A DNA stretch of 64,000 nt from Longilinea arvoryzae (GTDB lineage: Bacteria > Chloroflexota > Anaerolineae > Anaerolineales > Anaerolineaceae), in NCBI RefSeq assembly GCF_001050235.1, contig NZ_DF967973.1, positions 58,648 to 122,647 on the forward strand, in the 5' to 3' direction. Positions within the stretch are counted from its first letter, which is position 1; every line of letters starts with the position of its first letter. Below, in pieces: positions 56,499-64,000 of this stretch. Made by a program: the position numbers and the translations under genes. Under the pieces are notes generated by a model that was given only the letters and a program-made list of their open reading frames with translations, was not told the DNA's origin and searched no databases.

Positions 56499-57074
56499 AT
56501 GGCTCACTTGATCTACTCGGCGATCTCGTCACTCGACGGTTACATCGAGGACATGCAGGGCAAGTTTGACTGGGCAGCGCCGGACGAGGAAGTGCATCGA
56601 TTTATCAACGACCTCGAACGGGCGGCCGGCACCTATCTTTATGGACGGCGCATGTATGAAACCATGATGGTTTGGGAGACCGATCCCGGTTTCGCCGCTG
56701 ATTCTCCAATCACGCGCGACTTTGCAGAGATATGGCAGGCCGCCAACAAAATCGTGTACTCCAGGACACTGGGGACGGTATCCACCCGCAAAACGCAGCT
56801 TGAACGAACCTTCGATCCGGAAGCCATTCGACAATTGAAAGAGACAGTCGAACAGGATATCCTCATCGGTGGTCCCGGGCTTGCCGCGCATGCCTTTCGG
56901 GCAGGGTTGATCGATGAGTGTCAATTGTTCTTCACGCCCATCCTTGTGGGAGGTGGCAAACCATCCCTCCCTGACAACGTTCGAATGGCGCTCGAACTGT
57001 TGGAGGAACGCCGCTTTGGCAGCGGTGTGGTTTTCCTCCGTTATCGAACAAGGCCGGCAGGCCAGGCAGGGTAG
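56499..57074 (+). CDS. Dihydrofolate reductase family / RibD C-terminal-like protein
   Basis: This 191-residue protein starts after AAAAGGAGG. It matches the RibD C-terminal/DHFR-like fold: IYSAISSLDGYIEDMQGKFD at the start, YLYGRRMYETMMVW near 46-59, DILIGGPGLAAHAFRAGLID near 122-141, and FTPILVGGGKPSL near 147. These small NADPH-binding enzymes are widespread and mostly uncharacterised; they are not the folate enzyme. Reading continues to RYRTRPAGQAG at a stop inside a repeat-like stretch, so the end may be altered. Confidence 0.9.
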   Translation: MAHLIYSAISSLDGYIEDMQGKFDWAAPDEEVHRFINDLERAAGTYLYGRRMYETMMVWETDPGFAADSPITRDFAEIWQAANKIVYSRTLGTVSTRKTQLERTFDPEAIRQLKETVEQDILIGGPGLAAHAFRAGLIDECQLFFTPILVGGGKPSLPDNVRMALELLEERRFGSGVVFLRYRTRPAGQAG

Positions 57075-57385
57075 ACCGGCGCAGGTGAAGGATGGATTGC
57101 GGGGACGCCAAGGCCGGTGAAAGCCGGCGGCGGGTTGTCCCCTCAATCCAGCCTACGAAAACTGTATAACAGCTCGAACCCTCGAACCTCACGGATTGTC
57201 ACAACACGCCCGGCGTTCCGCGGTCCTCGCAACCAGATAAACCCATCCAAGGCGCGCGGTCTGGAGACCGGCGCCATCAATACATGTTGCTTACCTTCTA
57301 CTACTTAGTGTGACCAATTAGGACAAGGATTTTCTTGATGGTACAACTGTCCGCTGCAACGGCGGTCAATCCGGACCCCTCCCTG

Positions 57386-57417
57386 CCCTCCCCATTTTTA
57401 AGAAAAAATGGGGAGGG
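57386..57417. repeat. 14-bp perfect hairpin (CCCCATTT type), with note on gap 57075-57603
   Basis: CCCTCCCCATTTTT (57386-57399) pairs with AAAAATGGGGAGGG (57404-57417). Related hairpins lie at 57574-57602 (CCCCCC...GGGGGG) and 62108-62131 (CCCCCA...TGGGGG). Upstream, 57075-57365 holds TGGATTG...CAATCCA and a piece GACCGGCGCCATCAATA that recurs at 58068. No intact gene is visible in 57075-57603. Confidence 0.7.
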
Positions 57418-57503
57418 GAAGATGCAGATAAATGGTTCTTGTAGATAAATTTCCCCCTTTTCCAGGGCTCATTATTCCTTCCCACATTTCCTTCATGGGC
57501 TTC

Positions 57504-57602
57504 TTCTTTCCCCCATTTCTTCATCGGTATATCCCCTTCTTTCCCCCATTTCTTCATCGGTATATTCTTCTTTCCCCCCAATTTCTTCTTAGAAATGGGG
57601 GG
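57504..57602. repeat. Tandem repeat of TTCTTTCCCCCATTTCTTCA units
   Basis: Two nearly identical units of 31-33 bp (ending ATCGGTATAT) start at 57504 and 57537, and a third, truncated unit starts at 57568. The last runs into a CCCCCCAATTTCT/AGAAATGGGGGG hairpin. Open frames across the array read as repetitive Lys/Pro-rich sequence and are not convincing genes. Confidence 0.8.
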
Positions 57603-57603
57603 A

Positions 57604-57708
57604 CTAAGGGGGGTCCGACTCAACCGCCGCTTCGATCGCCAGCAGCACCCCCTCAATCTCATTCATCACCTGATGATTCCAAAAACGCAGCACCCGGTAG
57701 TCCCTACG
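57604..57708 (-). pseudogene. C-terminal remnant of a DUF559 (Vsr-like endonuclease) gene
   Basis: The reverse strand reads RRDYRVLRFWNHQVMNEIEG and then VLLAIEAAVE before a stop, 34 residues. This is the recognisable end of DUF559 proteins, where RVLRFWN and the later GVL-AI are conserved. The upstream catalytic part is missing. It is joined within 3 bp, in another frame, to the remnant below. Confidence 0.6.
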
Positions 57709-57902
57709 CCCCCCTCTACGATCCTGATCCCACCGCCGGTCAGGCCGTACAACTCGTAGACCAGCGCGTCGATCTCGCGATCGGTGTAGGCGATCTGGCG
57801 CTGCAGCTCTTTTTCCTGCGGCGAGCCGGCTGCCGCCAGGCGCTTGTGCAGCCCGAGTTGGAAGCGTTGGACGAGATCGCAGATGGAATCGGGTGCTGGC
57901 AT
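57709..57902 (-). pseudogene. C-terminal remnant of a type II restriction-modification enzyme
   Basis: From an ATG at 57902 the frame reads QIAYTDREIDALVYELYGLT near residues 36-55 and then IRIVEG. This is the hallmark tail of Eco57I-like combined restriction-methyltransferases. After IVEG the reading frame enters the DUF559 fragment out of frame and ends at 57666 as CCVFGIIR. It is either debris or a small tail-only ORF. Methylase motifs are absent. Confidence 0.55.
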
Positions 57903-58089
57903 GAGTGTCTCCGGGATGGGATGAGATGATTATAGCATTGCAGGAGAATTACAAAGCGGAATTTTTTTAGTCGGTTGGATGGGCTGCCAACGATTACTGG
58001 CTGCTCCACCAAGGCTCTGGTCGGAGACCGGGAAGATCAGGCGCACGGTCGGCCCTCACCAAGGCAAGCGACCGGCGCCATCAATAGAG

Positions 58090-58187
58090 CCGGGGAGGGT
58101 TTGATTGCCCGGTAAATTCAAGCCGTTGCCTGTACGAACCGGGGAGGGTTTGATGGTCCTGTGAATTGAGGCCGGTGCCTGTACGAA
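58090..58187. repeat. 49-bp direct tandem repeat, with note on gap 57903-58231
   Basis: Two adjacent copies, 58090-58138 and 58139-58187, start CCGGGGAGGGTTTGAT and end TTGCCTGTACGAA or GTGCCTGTACGAA. Identity is roughly 80% by eye. Upstream, 57903-58089 contains GACCGGCGCCATCAATA, shared with 57268-57284. No gene is visible in the gap. Confidence 0.8.
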
Positions 58188-58199
58188 CCCTCCCCTACA

Positions 58200-58228
58200 T
58201 CTGCTAACTGCTAATCGCTAATGGCTTT
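58200..58228. repeat. Heptanucleotide array (TGCTAAC type)
   Basis: TGCTAAC, TGCTAAT, CGCTAAT, GGCTTTT lie just downstream of the methyltransferase gene on the reverse strand. It is the reverse complement of the TTAGC family near 4.4, 56.1 and 62.0 kb. Confidence 0.6.
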
Positions 58229-58231
58229 TCG

Positions 58232-58849
58232 TCAATGACGTTTGAATTTCGGGAGAAACCTTCCGGTCGTTTTCATATAGTCGAGGTACGCGGCACCAAA
58301 ATGTTCGATCAGCATCTTTTCTTCCTTCGAGATTCGCGGCGCTGTCCACAGGATGACCACGACCGCAAAGGCCGCAAAAATCGCATGCGCCGTATCTAAC
58401 GCCAGACCCGCTGACCAGAAAATCATGGCGCTGTAAATCGGATGCCGCATCACCCGGTAAGGTCCGGAAGTGACCAATCGATGCTCTTTCTGTATTTTTA
58501 GATTCACAGACCAGTAGCGGTCCAGAATTTCCTGCGCGTAGATCCAGAAGAACAGGCAGATGGACGAGAGAATGACGCCCGCCCATCTCCATGCGTACGG
58601 TATCGGAAACTGAAACCGGGAACTGGGGATCGGGAAAAAAGAATAGAAAACAAGCGCCGCTGCCAGCAGAATGCCGGCAATGACCCTGAACACGAACCAG
58701 AACTTACCTTCGTTTTCAATCGCTTCGTGATCCGGAGTCAGTTTGACGCCGGATTTTTTTGCCCTCAATGCCGGAAGTACGCGATTAAAGATCATGATGA
58801 ACATCAGTTGGGCCCAGAAAACGATCCTGAATGTCAGTTCTGCATTCAT
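58232..58849 (-). CDS. Isoprenylcysteine carboxyl methyltransferase (ICMT)-family membrane protein
   Basis: This 205-residue protein has about five hydrophobic segments. The family signature LVTSGPYRVMRHPIYSAMIF is near residues 125-144, followed by EEKMLIEHFGAAYLDYMKTT near 175-194 and GRFLPKF at the end. These match the S-adenosylmethionine-binding region of ICMT/PEMT-like enzymes. Bacterial members probably methylate lipids or small molecules in the membrane; the substrate here is unknown. Confidence 0.88.
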   Translation of the reverse strand: MNAELTFRIVFWAQLMFIMIFNRVLPALRAKKSGVKLTPDHEAIENEGKFWFVFRVIAGILLAAALVFYSFFPIPSSRFQFPIPYAWRWAGVILSSICLFFWIYAQEILDRYWSVNLKIQKEHRLVTSGPYRVMRHPIYSAMIFWSAGLALDTAHAIFAAFAVVVILWTAPRISKEEKMLIEHFGAAYLDYMKTTGRFLPKFKRH

Positions 58850-58911
58850 CCTGATCCACTCATTTCTGCTGATTTTCCTATACAGATCGTCGATTCACTT
58901 TCCATGGATCA

Positions 58912-61092
58912 TTACCGCTCCCTCAACCACCGGGCCAACTCAGCGCTGGCGCCGTCTGCGATCATCTCCCGATCTGCCCAAATTCGATAGGTTGTGATAT
59001 TCAGCCCGGCCTCGTCCACCAATCGCATCGCCTGGGCGGCCTGCTCCTCCAAGATCATGCGCGCGTATCCCCACCCGCTCACCAGCGTGCCGAGATCGCT
59101 GTAATCGGCGTTGTTGGTCACGATCCAGATGGCCGCCTGCTCCACGTCATAATCGACCCCGGCGGCTTCCAAAACCGGCATCAGCATGGAGAGCGCGTTC
59201 GATCCCGAGCGCTGCAGCGAAAAGCCGGTATCACTGCCAGGCACATCGTCCTCCATTTCGGCGCAGGCCGCATCCAGGATCGTGCTGAGGAGATCGTTGG
59301 GTTCCACCTGAACAACCTGCGAGTGGCGTACCACCATGTTCTGTTCGCCGCCGGCCGCCGCAACGAAATAAGTGCCGGCTGGGATCTCCACATCCAGAAG
59401 CTCATCGATCAGATTTTCGATGTCCAGGTCCAGCTCGTCGATTCCCCGACCGGTCGCCTGGACGGAAATGCTTCCTTCGGCGATCAGATCCATGATGTTG
59501 CCCCGGCGTTCCACCGGCGGCGGTCCGCTGGCGACCAGGAGCGCGGTGGCGATATACGCGTCGAGTTGGTCATGCAAATGCTCTCTGGCCTCTTCGGTCA
59601 TCTGAGTCGCATCCGCGATGAGCTCCGTCGCCTCGCCTTGCCGTTCGGCCAGGCTGCGCGCGAAGGCATCTGCATACCCATCCAGGGGCGCATCTTTATG
59701 CGGCGACAGGGAATAGAATCCGGTTCTCAACCAGGGCTTCATCGACTCGGCGTGGGTAAAATAATCCACCAACGCGCCAACTTCCGGCCGGGCGCTGGTG
59801 ACCGCGGCCAGATTGCCCCAAATAATGAGCGGCTGCCCGTAAGATTCATCAATCGGCGGCAGAAGGAACCAATCGAAATTCTCGCCGTAGACGGCCGAAA
59901 CCGGAAAGCTCGACGCGGAGTAGCTCCAATCGGCGAACAACCAGCAGCCTGGCGGCTCTTCGAAAAGCGGCGCCACGATCCGGTCCGACCAGAAGGTTTC
60001 AGGGGTTGCATCTGGATCGTGGTACACGTAACCCTCGTGATTCCATAACGTCGACAGGATCTTCAACGCGTCCTGGATCTCGGCAGATTCGAAATCGAGG
60101 GCGCCGGCAGCCATGGCCTCATAGACCCGGCGAGGCCGGGTTCGCAGCAGGATATCTTCCAACCAAAAGGTCGTAGTCCATTCGGTGCGATCGGTATACT
60201 CAAGGCCTACGCACCAGGGCGTGCCCCCACCGGCGACAATCTGGTCGGATAACGCGATCAAATCGTTCCAGCTTCCGGGAATCGAATAGCCAGCCGCCTC
60301 GAAATCATCTTTGGCGTAGAAGACCACTCTCCCGGATTCATAGGTATGCCAGACTCCGGCCATGATCTCGCCGCTGGAGCCCGGCAGCATGGCCAACTCC
60401 AGCCATGCCGCGTCATAACGTTCGCGCAAGAGGCGCTCGTCCAACAAATCCCGCACGTCAAGAAAGACGCCTTCAGAGGCCAAATCCTTCAATGTGCCAT
60501 ATTCATTGAGAACGATTACGTCTGCGAGCCCGCCAGACTGTTCATCGGTCCGGATGCGGTTGGCATAAGTCTCCCCGAAATCGGCGCTCAATTCCAGATC
60601 GACCTGAATGTTGGTTTGCTCCCGGAAGGTTTGGATCGCTTGAGCAAAGGGATCTTCCGCTTCATTTACGGATGCCTGCGCGAGCATGCTGACTTTGCGC
60701 CCGCTGAACTCACCGGCCAGCGCGCGTTCATATAGATTTTCACCGATTTCCGCCGTTGCCGCCCGCTGGGGTTGGGCTGTGACGGGGAGCATCAGCCCCG
60801 ACGCAGTGACTTCGACCGCCTCTTTTTCCATTACAATGCCGGTAGGTTGTCGGGTGGGTTGGGTGGAGCCCTGTTTTTTGAACAACAGCGAAGCGCCGGC
60901 GATGCAAATCACGACCGCTCCGATGATCAACATGGAAATACAGCCCTTCGAGAGCTTGGTGGAACCCGGGCTGGGCGCTGACTGCTGCACCCGCCGCGTC
61001 CCGGAAAAATAAACGCCGCAGTGCGGGCAGCTGATCGCGCCCTTGCTGACCGGTTTACCGCACCGGCCGCAGGTGAACGTCTCGTGGTACAT
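58912..61092 (-). CDS. Zinc-ribbon/TM/extracellular solute-binding fusion protein
   Basis: This 726-residue protein has GGGAGG upstream of its ATG. Residues 8-25 form a zinc ribbon (CGRCGKPVSKGAISCPHC; Cys8, 11, 22, 25). A membrane helix lies at about 53-70 (ISMLIIGAVVICIAGASLLF). Residues about 130-520 match family 1 sugar-type solute-binding proteins (PFAQAIQTFREQTNIQVDLE, LADVIVLNEYGTLKDLASEG, SIPGSWNDLIALSDQIVAGG). The C-terminal part (530-726) is an additional globular domain. A binding protein tethered by a membrane helix with a cytoplasmic zinc ribbon is unusual and points to sensing rather than import. No ABC permease adjoins it. Confidence 0.8.
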   Translation of the reverse strand: MYHETFTCGRCGKPVSKGAISCPHCGVYFSGTRRVQQSAPSPGSTKLSKGCISMLIIGAVVICIAGASLLFKKQGSTQPTRQPTGIVMEKEAVEVTASGLMLPVTAQPQRAATAEIGENLYERALAGEFSGRKVSMLAQASVNEAEDPFAQAIQTFREQTNIQVDLELSADFGETYANRIRTDEQSGGLADVIVLNEYGTLKDLASEGVFLDVRDLLDERLLRERYDAAWLELAMLPGSSGEIMAGVWHTYESGRVVFYAKDDFEAAGYSIPGSWNDLIALSDQIVAGGGTPWCVGLEYTDRTEWTTTFWLEDILLRTRPRRVYEAMAAGALDFESAEIQDALKILSTLWNHEGYVYHDPDATPETFWSDRIVAPLFEEPPGCWLFADWSYSASSFPVSAVYGENFDWFLLPPIDESYGQPLIIWGNLAAVTSARPEVGALVDYFTHAESMKPWLRTGFYSLSPHKDAPLDGYADAFARSLAERQGEATELIADATQMTEEAREHLHDQLDAYIATALLVASGPPPVERRGNIMDLIAEGSISVQATGRGIDELDLDIENLIDELLDVEIPAGTYFVAAAGGEQNMVVRHSQVVQVEPNDLLSTILDAACAEMEDDVPGSDTGFSLQRSGSNALSMLMPVLEAAGVDYDVEQAAIWIVTNNADYSDLGTLVSGWGYARMILEEQAAQAMRLVDEAGLNITTYRIWADREMIADGASAELARWLRER

Positions 61093-61188
61093 ACCGCCAC
61101 CTCCCCACTCGTCTGTCGGATCGCAGGGTCGTTGACCCGGGTTTTATCGCGCTGATCTTTCCCCCGAAGATCCACTCCGCGGTTTAAA

Positions 61189-61215
61189 AAAAGCCGCTTT
61201 CGGATAGCGGCTTTT
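61189..61215 (-). terminator. Intrinsic terminator in the 5' leader of the zinc-ribbon/SBP gene
   Basis: On the reverse strand AAAAGCCGCT and AGCGGCTTTT form a 10-bp stem with a 7-nt loop, followed by T to make seven in a row. It lies about 100 nt upstream of the fusion gene's start and about 65 nt downstream of its promoter, so it must be read through or regulated for expression. Confidence 0.75.
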
Positions 61216-61285
61216 ACCTGTGCGCAGTTAAGTGCATTTTGAAATTGTGATCGCCTGCGATTGAGCACGAATCGCTTATGAACTC

Positions 61286-61314
61286 AATATAGGCAAAAGG
61301 AAATGCCGAGTCAA
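61286..61314 (-). promoter_or_regulatory. Strong promoter of the zinc-ribbon/SBP gene
   Basis: On the reverse strand TTGACT (61309-61314), an exact 17-nt spacer and TATATT (61286-61291) form a near-consensus sigma-70-type promoter. It lies in the 360-bp gap 61093-61452 between divergent genes. The opposite half of the gap has TTGACA at 61386 for the ArsR-type gene. Confidence 0.75.
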
Positions 61315-61452
61315 GAACCAATTTATCGCAAACCCGGTCCTATACCATAACCCGCTTCACGTCTCACTCTTCACCCCCCATTCCCTTGACAAATCTACGC
61401 AATAGAATAAAATCATTTCGATATTCATGATAATGTTCTCAAGGAGGTAACA

Positions 61453-62034
61453 ATGACAGAGAACCCAAATACATCCTACGCGGTCCTGCTCGAGTTTTTC
61501 AAAGCCCTGGCCGACGCCAACCGGCTGAAAATGATCGGCTTCCTGGCCGAAAAGCCGCGTTCGGTGGGCGAACTGGCCGACCTGCTCGGGTTGAGCGTCT
61601 CGACCACCTCGCACCATTTATCCTATCTGACCCACGTCGAGCTGGTCTCGGCCCGCGCCGACGGGCACTATTACATCTACTCGCTGCACACCGAAAAGCT
61701 GGCCGAGCTGGCCCAGTCTCTGCGCACCGATCTGGTGGTCGCGCCGCAGGCCGCGCCCGAAGAAGGCGACGCCTTCGAACGCAAGGTGCTCAAATCCTTC
61801 ACCAATGCTGAGGGCCGCATCACGGCCTTCCCCGCCCAGGAGAAGAAATGGGCGGTGCTGCTGCACTACGCGCTCAAAGCCTTCGAGCCCGGCCGGCGCT
61901 ACACCGAGAAGGAGGTCAATGAGATCCTGCAGCGCTTCAATCAGGATACCGCTTCCATCCGGCGCGGCTTCATTGAATATCACCTGATGGAACGCGACGC
62001 GGCCGGTACAGCATACTGGCTGAAGAGCGATTAG
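61453..62034 (+). CDS. ArsR-type HTH regulator fused to DUF2087
   Basis: This 193-residue protein starts after AAGGAGG. The winged helix spans about 8-90 (FFKALADANRLKMIGFLAEK, LADLLGLSVSTTSHHLSYLT). The DUF2087 domain spans about 110-190 (FERKVLKSFTNAEGRITAFP, YTEKEVNEILQRF). The ArsR metal-binding Cys pair is absent, so the signal is probably not a metal. DUF2087 is a common C-terminal partner of such regulators, with unknown ligand. The upstream TATTCATGATAATG (about 61421-61434) is a possible operator for autoregulation, and the divergent fusion gene could also be a target. Confidence 0.9.
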   Translation: MTENPNTSYAVLLEFFKALADANRLKMIGFLAEKPRSVGELADLLGLSVSTTSHHLSYLTHVELVSARADGHYYIYSLHTEKLAELAQSLRTDLVVAPQAAPEEGDAFERKVLKSFTNAEGRITAFPAQEKKWAVLLHYALKAFEPGRRYTEKEVNEILQRFNQDTASIRRGFIEYHLMERDAAGTAYWLKSD

Positions 62035-62036
62035 GT

Positions 62037-62335
62037 TTTAGCTGTTAGCTGTTGGCTGTTAGCGATCAGCAGTTAACCGGAGCGTTTTGAAATCCGCACC
62101 ACCCGCAGAGTGTCCCCCATTTTCGCAGAAACTGGGGGAAGATGGGGTGGTGCGGGTGGCGTCCGGCTGAGGGTAAAACGCGGTAAAATCGAGTATCATT
62201 GCAATTGGCGATTAGCGATTAGCCATTAGCGATTTGCGGCCTGAGGTGGAAGGGTTGGCGATTTCTGCAACCAGAAATCAAAAATCAGCAATCAGCAATT
62301 CTTCGCATTCTACATTCAGCATTCTTCTTCCCGAG
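62037..62335. repeat. Repeat-filled gap: three heptanucleotide arrays and a hairpin
   Basis: The array 62037-62085 has TTAGCTG, TTAGCTG, TTGGCTG, TTAGCGA. The array 62205-62240 has GCGATTA, GCGATTA, GCCATTA, GCGATTT. Tracts of AAATCAG, CAATCAG and then CATTCTA, CATTCAG, CATTCTT fill 62275-62335 up to the ribosome site of the GH13 gene. CCCCCATTTTC/GAAACTGGGGG at 62107-62131 is a hairpin. No gene is visible in this gap (62035-62343). Confidence 0.75.
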
Positions 62336-62343
62336 GTTCTCCC

Positions 62344-63816
62344 ATGTCCGACTCTTTCTCCACCCCGCAGTGGGTTCACGACGCGGTTTTTTACCAGATT
62401 TTCCCCGACCGGTTCGCCATCAGCCCGAAACTGAGCAAACCCGACAATCTGGAAGCCTGGGATGCCGCCCCCACCGTGCACGGCTACAAGGGCGGCGATC
62501 TGCTGGGCGTGGCCGAACACATGGATTACCTGCACGACCTGGGCATCGACGCCATCTACTTCACCCCGGTCTTCCAGTCGGCCTCCAACCACCGCTACCA
62601 TACCCACGATTATTACCAGATCGATCCGCTGCTGGGCGGGCGGCCGGCCTTCGACGCAATGTTAAAGGAAGCGCACCGGCGCGGCATCCGCGTGGTGCTG
62701 GACGGCGTGTTCAACCACGCCTCGCGCGGTTTCTTCCAGTTCAACGACATCCTCGAAAACGAGGCCGCCTCGCCCTACCTGAACTGGTTCAAGATCAAGG
62801 GCTACCCGCTCAACGCCTACGCCGGCCAGCCCAACTACGGCTGCTGGGTCGATCTGCCGGCCCTGCCCGAGTTCAACCACGCCAATCCGCAGGTGCAGCG
62901 CTTCATCTTCGACGTGGCCCGTTACTGGATCGATCAGGGCATCGACGGCTGGCGCCTGGACGTGCCGTTCTGCTTCGGCGACGACGCCTTCTGGCAGGAA
63001 TTTCGCCGTGTCGTCAAGTCCGCCAACCCCGAGGCCTACATCACCGGCGAGATTCCCTGGGATGCCACCCGCTGGCTGCGTGGCGATCAGTTCGACGGCG
63101 TGATGAATTACCTGCTCAGTTATGCCTGCTGGGGCTTCTTCGGCAATCAGAAGCTGGATGGGTACGCCCTGGGTCAATGGCAGGACGCCGGGCACGGCCG
63201 GGATTGGATCAGGCCCGGCGCCGGGGACTTTGCCCGCTCGGTGACGAACCTGCTGGAACGCTACCCGCGCCCGGCGGTGCTGGCGCAGCTCAACCTGCTC
63301 GACAGCCACGATACGGCCCGCATCCTGACCATTTTCAAGGGCGACCGGGATGCCTTCCGTCTGGCCGAGACCTTCCTCTTCACCTACCCTGGCGCGCCCT
63401 GCATCTACTACGGCAACGAGATCGGTCTGGAGGGCGGCCAGGACCCCGACAGCCGGCGGGCCTTCCCCTGGGATGAAAGCCGCTGGGATGCGGATTTGCG
63501 GGCTTATATTCAGAAACTAACGGCTATACGAAAATCCCATCCCGCGCTGCGCGACGGAGACTTTAAAATCCTGTCCGCCAACGGCGATTGCGTCGTTTAT
63601 CTGCGCGCCCTGGGCGCCGAACGCATCGTCTGCGCCGTCAACCGCGGCGCGGGCAGCGTCTCACTCGACCTCGATCTCACCGCCGAGCTTGAGGATACCT
63701 GTACATTGCGCGAGCTGCTGCGCGGCGGCGAGACCCGCCTGCAGAACGGCCGCCTTGCATTCAACCTGCCGCCCAAGAGCGCAGCGGTTTGGGAAAACGT
63801 CCTGACCGGCCTGTAG
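62344..63816 (+). CDS. Glycoside hydrolase family 13 enzyme (neopullulanase/cyclomaltodextrinase/alpha-glucosidase-like)
   Basis: This 490-residue protein starts after CCGAGG. The GH13 conserved regions are visible: GVFNH near 120, the nucleophile Asp in DGWRLDVPF (near 203), the acid/base Glu in AYITGEIPWDA (near 235) and the third Asp in NLLDSHDTARIL (near 325). The N-terminus starts directly in the (beta/alpha)8 barrel (AVFYQIFPDRFAIS), so the extra N-domain of neopullulanases is missing. There is no signal peptide; a cytoplasmic enzyme acting on short alpha-glucans or maltodextrins is likely. Confidence 0.92.
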   Translation: MSDSFSTPQWVHDAVFYQIFPDRFAISPKLSKPDNLEAWDAAPTVHGYKGGDLLGVAEHMDYLHDLGIDAIYFTPVFQSASNHRYHTHDYYQIDPLLGGRPAFDAMLKEAHRRGIRVVLDGVFNHASRGFFQFNDILENEAASPYLNWFKIKGYPLNAYAGQPNYGCWVDLPALPEFNHANPQVQRFIFDVARYWIDQGIDGWRLDVPFCFGDDAFWQEFRRVVKSANPEAYITGEIPWDATRWLRGDQFDGVMNYLLSYACWGFFGNQKLDGYALGQWQDAGHGRDWIRPGAGDFARSVTNLLERYPRPAVLAQLNLLDSHDTARILTIFKGDRDAFRLAETFLFTYPGAPCIYYGNEIGLEGGQDPDSRRAFPWDESRWDADLRAYIQKLTAIRKSHPALRDGDFKILSANGDCVVYLRALGAERIVCAVNRGAGSVSLDLDLTAELEDTCTLRELLRGGETRLQNGRLAFNLPPKSAAVWENVLTGL

Positions 63817-63901
63817 GTCCCGCATCCTGCTCGGGCGGCGGTCCGGCCTCACCAATCGAAATTGATTCCGGTTTATCCCGGTTCTCCGCAGCGAGGTTTC
63901 C

Positions 63902-64000
63902 ATGCTTTTCAGATCCAGGGTTGTTTGGATTGTCCTCCTTTTACTCATCCCACTGGCCGCCTGCAACAGCCCGGCCGCGATCGAGGAAGCAACCCCAACC
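63902..64000 (+). CDS. Lipoprotein, N-terminal fragment cut by window edge
   Basis: An ATG at 63902 after GCGAGG opens a frame to the window end: a hydrophobic signal (VVWIVLLLLIPLAAC) with lipobox LAAC, then NSPAAIEEATPT. Nothing beyond the export signal and Thr/Pro-rich linker can be seen, so the function is unknown. Confidence 0.7.
   Translation, partial: MLFRSRVVWIVLLLLIPLAACNSPAAIEEATPT

Noticed and set aside
57432..57929. Forward 165-codon frame across the tandem repeat
   Set aside because: Most of it is translated repeat (PPFLHRY units), and the rest lies antisense to the RM/DUF559 remnants.

Overview
The window is bacterial, GC-rich (roughly 60% by eye) and densely coded on both strands, with no rRNA, tRNA, CRISPR array or intact insertion sequence that I can see. 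The gene content suggests an uncultured Chloroflexota (Anaerolineae-like) genome: group-3-type NiFe hydrogenase subunits, many secreted or lipid-anchored proteins, a CpaE-like ATPase, large sensory proteins, and intergenic spaces full of degenerate short tandem repeats. This lineage call is inference; there is no marker gene in the window.

Layout. 1-5.2 kb: the N-terminal part of a secreted FG-GAP/VCBS-type protein, a TIGR02391-type protein, L-2-hydroxyglutarate oxidase, a small hypothetical overlapping a retropepsin-like protein, and an acyltransferase. 5.4-7.7 kb: a two-gene NiFe hydrogenase operon. 7.9-16.1 kb: a membrane-anchored ketopantoate-reductase-like protein, a polytopic membrane protein, a CPA2 cation/proton antiporter, a membrane sulfatase-fold enzyme and a cytidylate-kinase-like protein. 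16.3-26.2 kb: the most coherent module. It holds a hybrid histidine kinase ending in an Hpt domain, a receiver/CpaE-like ATPase with an altered P-loop, a secreted lytic-transglycosylase-like protein, a single-pass protein with what looks like a catalytically dead sortase domain, then a structured 5' leader with a terminator in front of a secreted subtilase.

26.3-41.5 kb is mostly metabolic and transport: a ClC channel with regulatory domains, a YcaQ-like DNA glycosylase between long direct repeats, pirin, a medium-chain oxidoreductase, a STAND-type ATPase with helical repeats, YccF, a TolB-like lipoprotein, a GNAT acetyltransferase, a uracil/xanthine permease, and a PadR regulator overlapping a membrane protein gene. 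41.6-51.3 kb holds mostly hypothetical membrane and coiled-coil proteins, an AT-richer orphan gene bordered by three copies of a GC-rich element and a gene remnant, a phosphatase, a PotD-like lipoprotein, a lipoprotein cytochrome c, an MFS transporter and a cysteine-peptidase-like lipoprotein. 51.4-64 kb holds a CHASE4/PAS/GAF/HD-GYP protein, a lone tyrosine recombinase, a DHFR-like protein, a repeat-rich gene graveyard, a methyltransferase, a zinc-ribbon/TM/solute-binding fusion preceded by a transcription attenuator, an ArsR-DUF2087 regulator, a GH13 enzyme and the start of a lipoprotein.

Three themes stand out. First, several unrelated intergenic repeat families share a 7-nt period. Second, two genes have an intrinsic terminator in the 5' leader, at 24.7 and 61.2 kb. 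Third, the 16.3-24.5 kb genes could form a phosphorelay that controls an envelope or surface machine.
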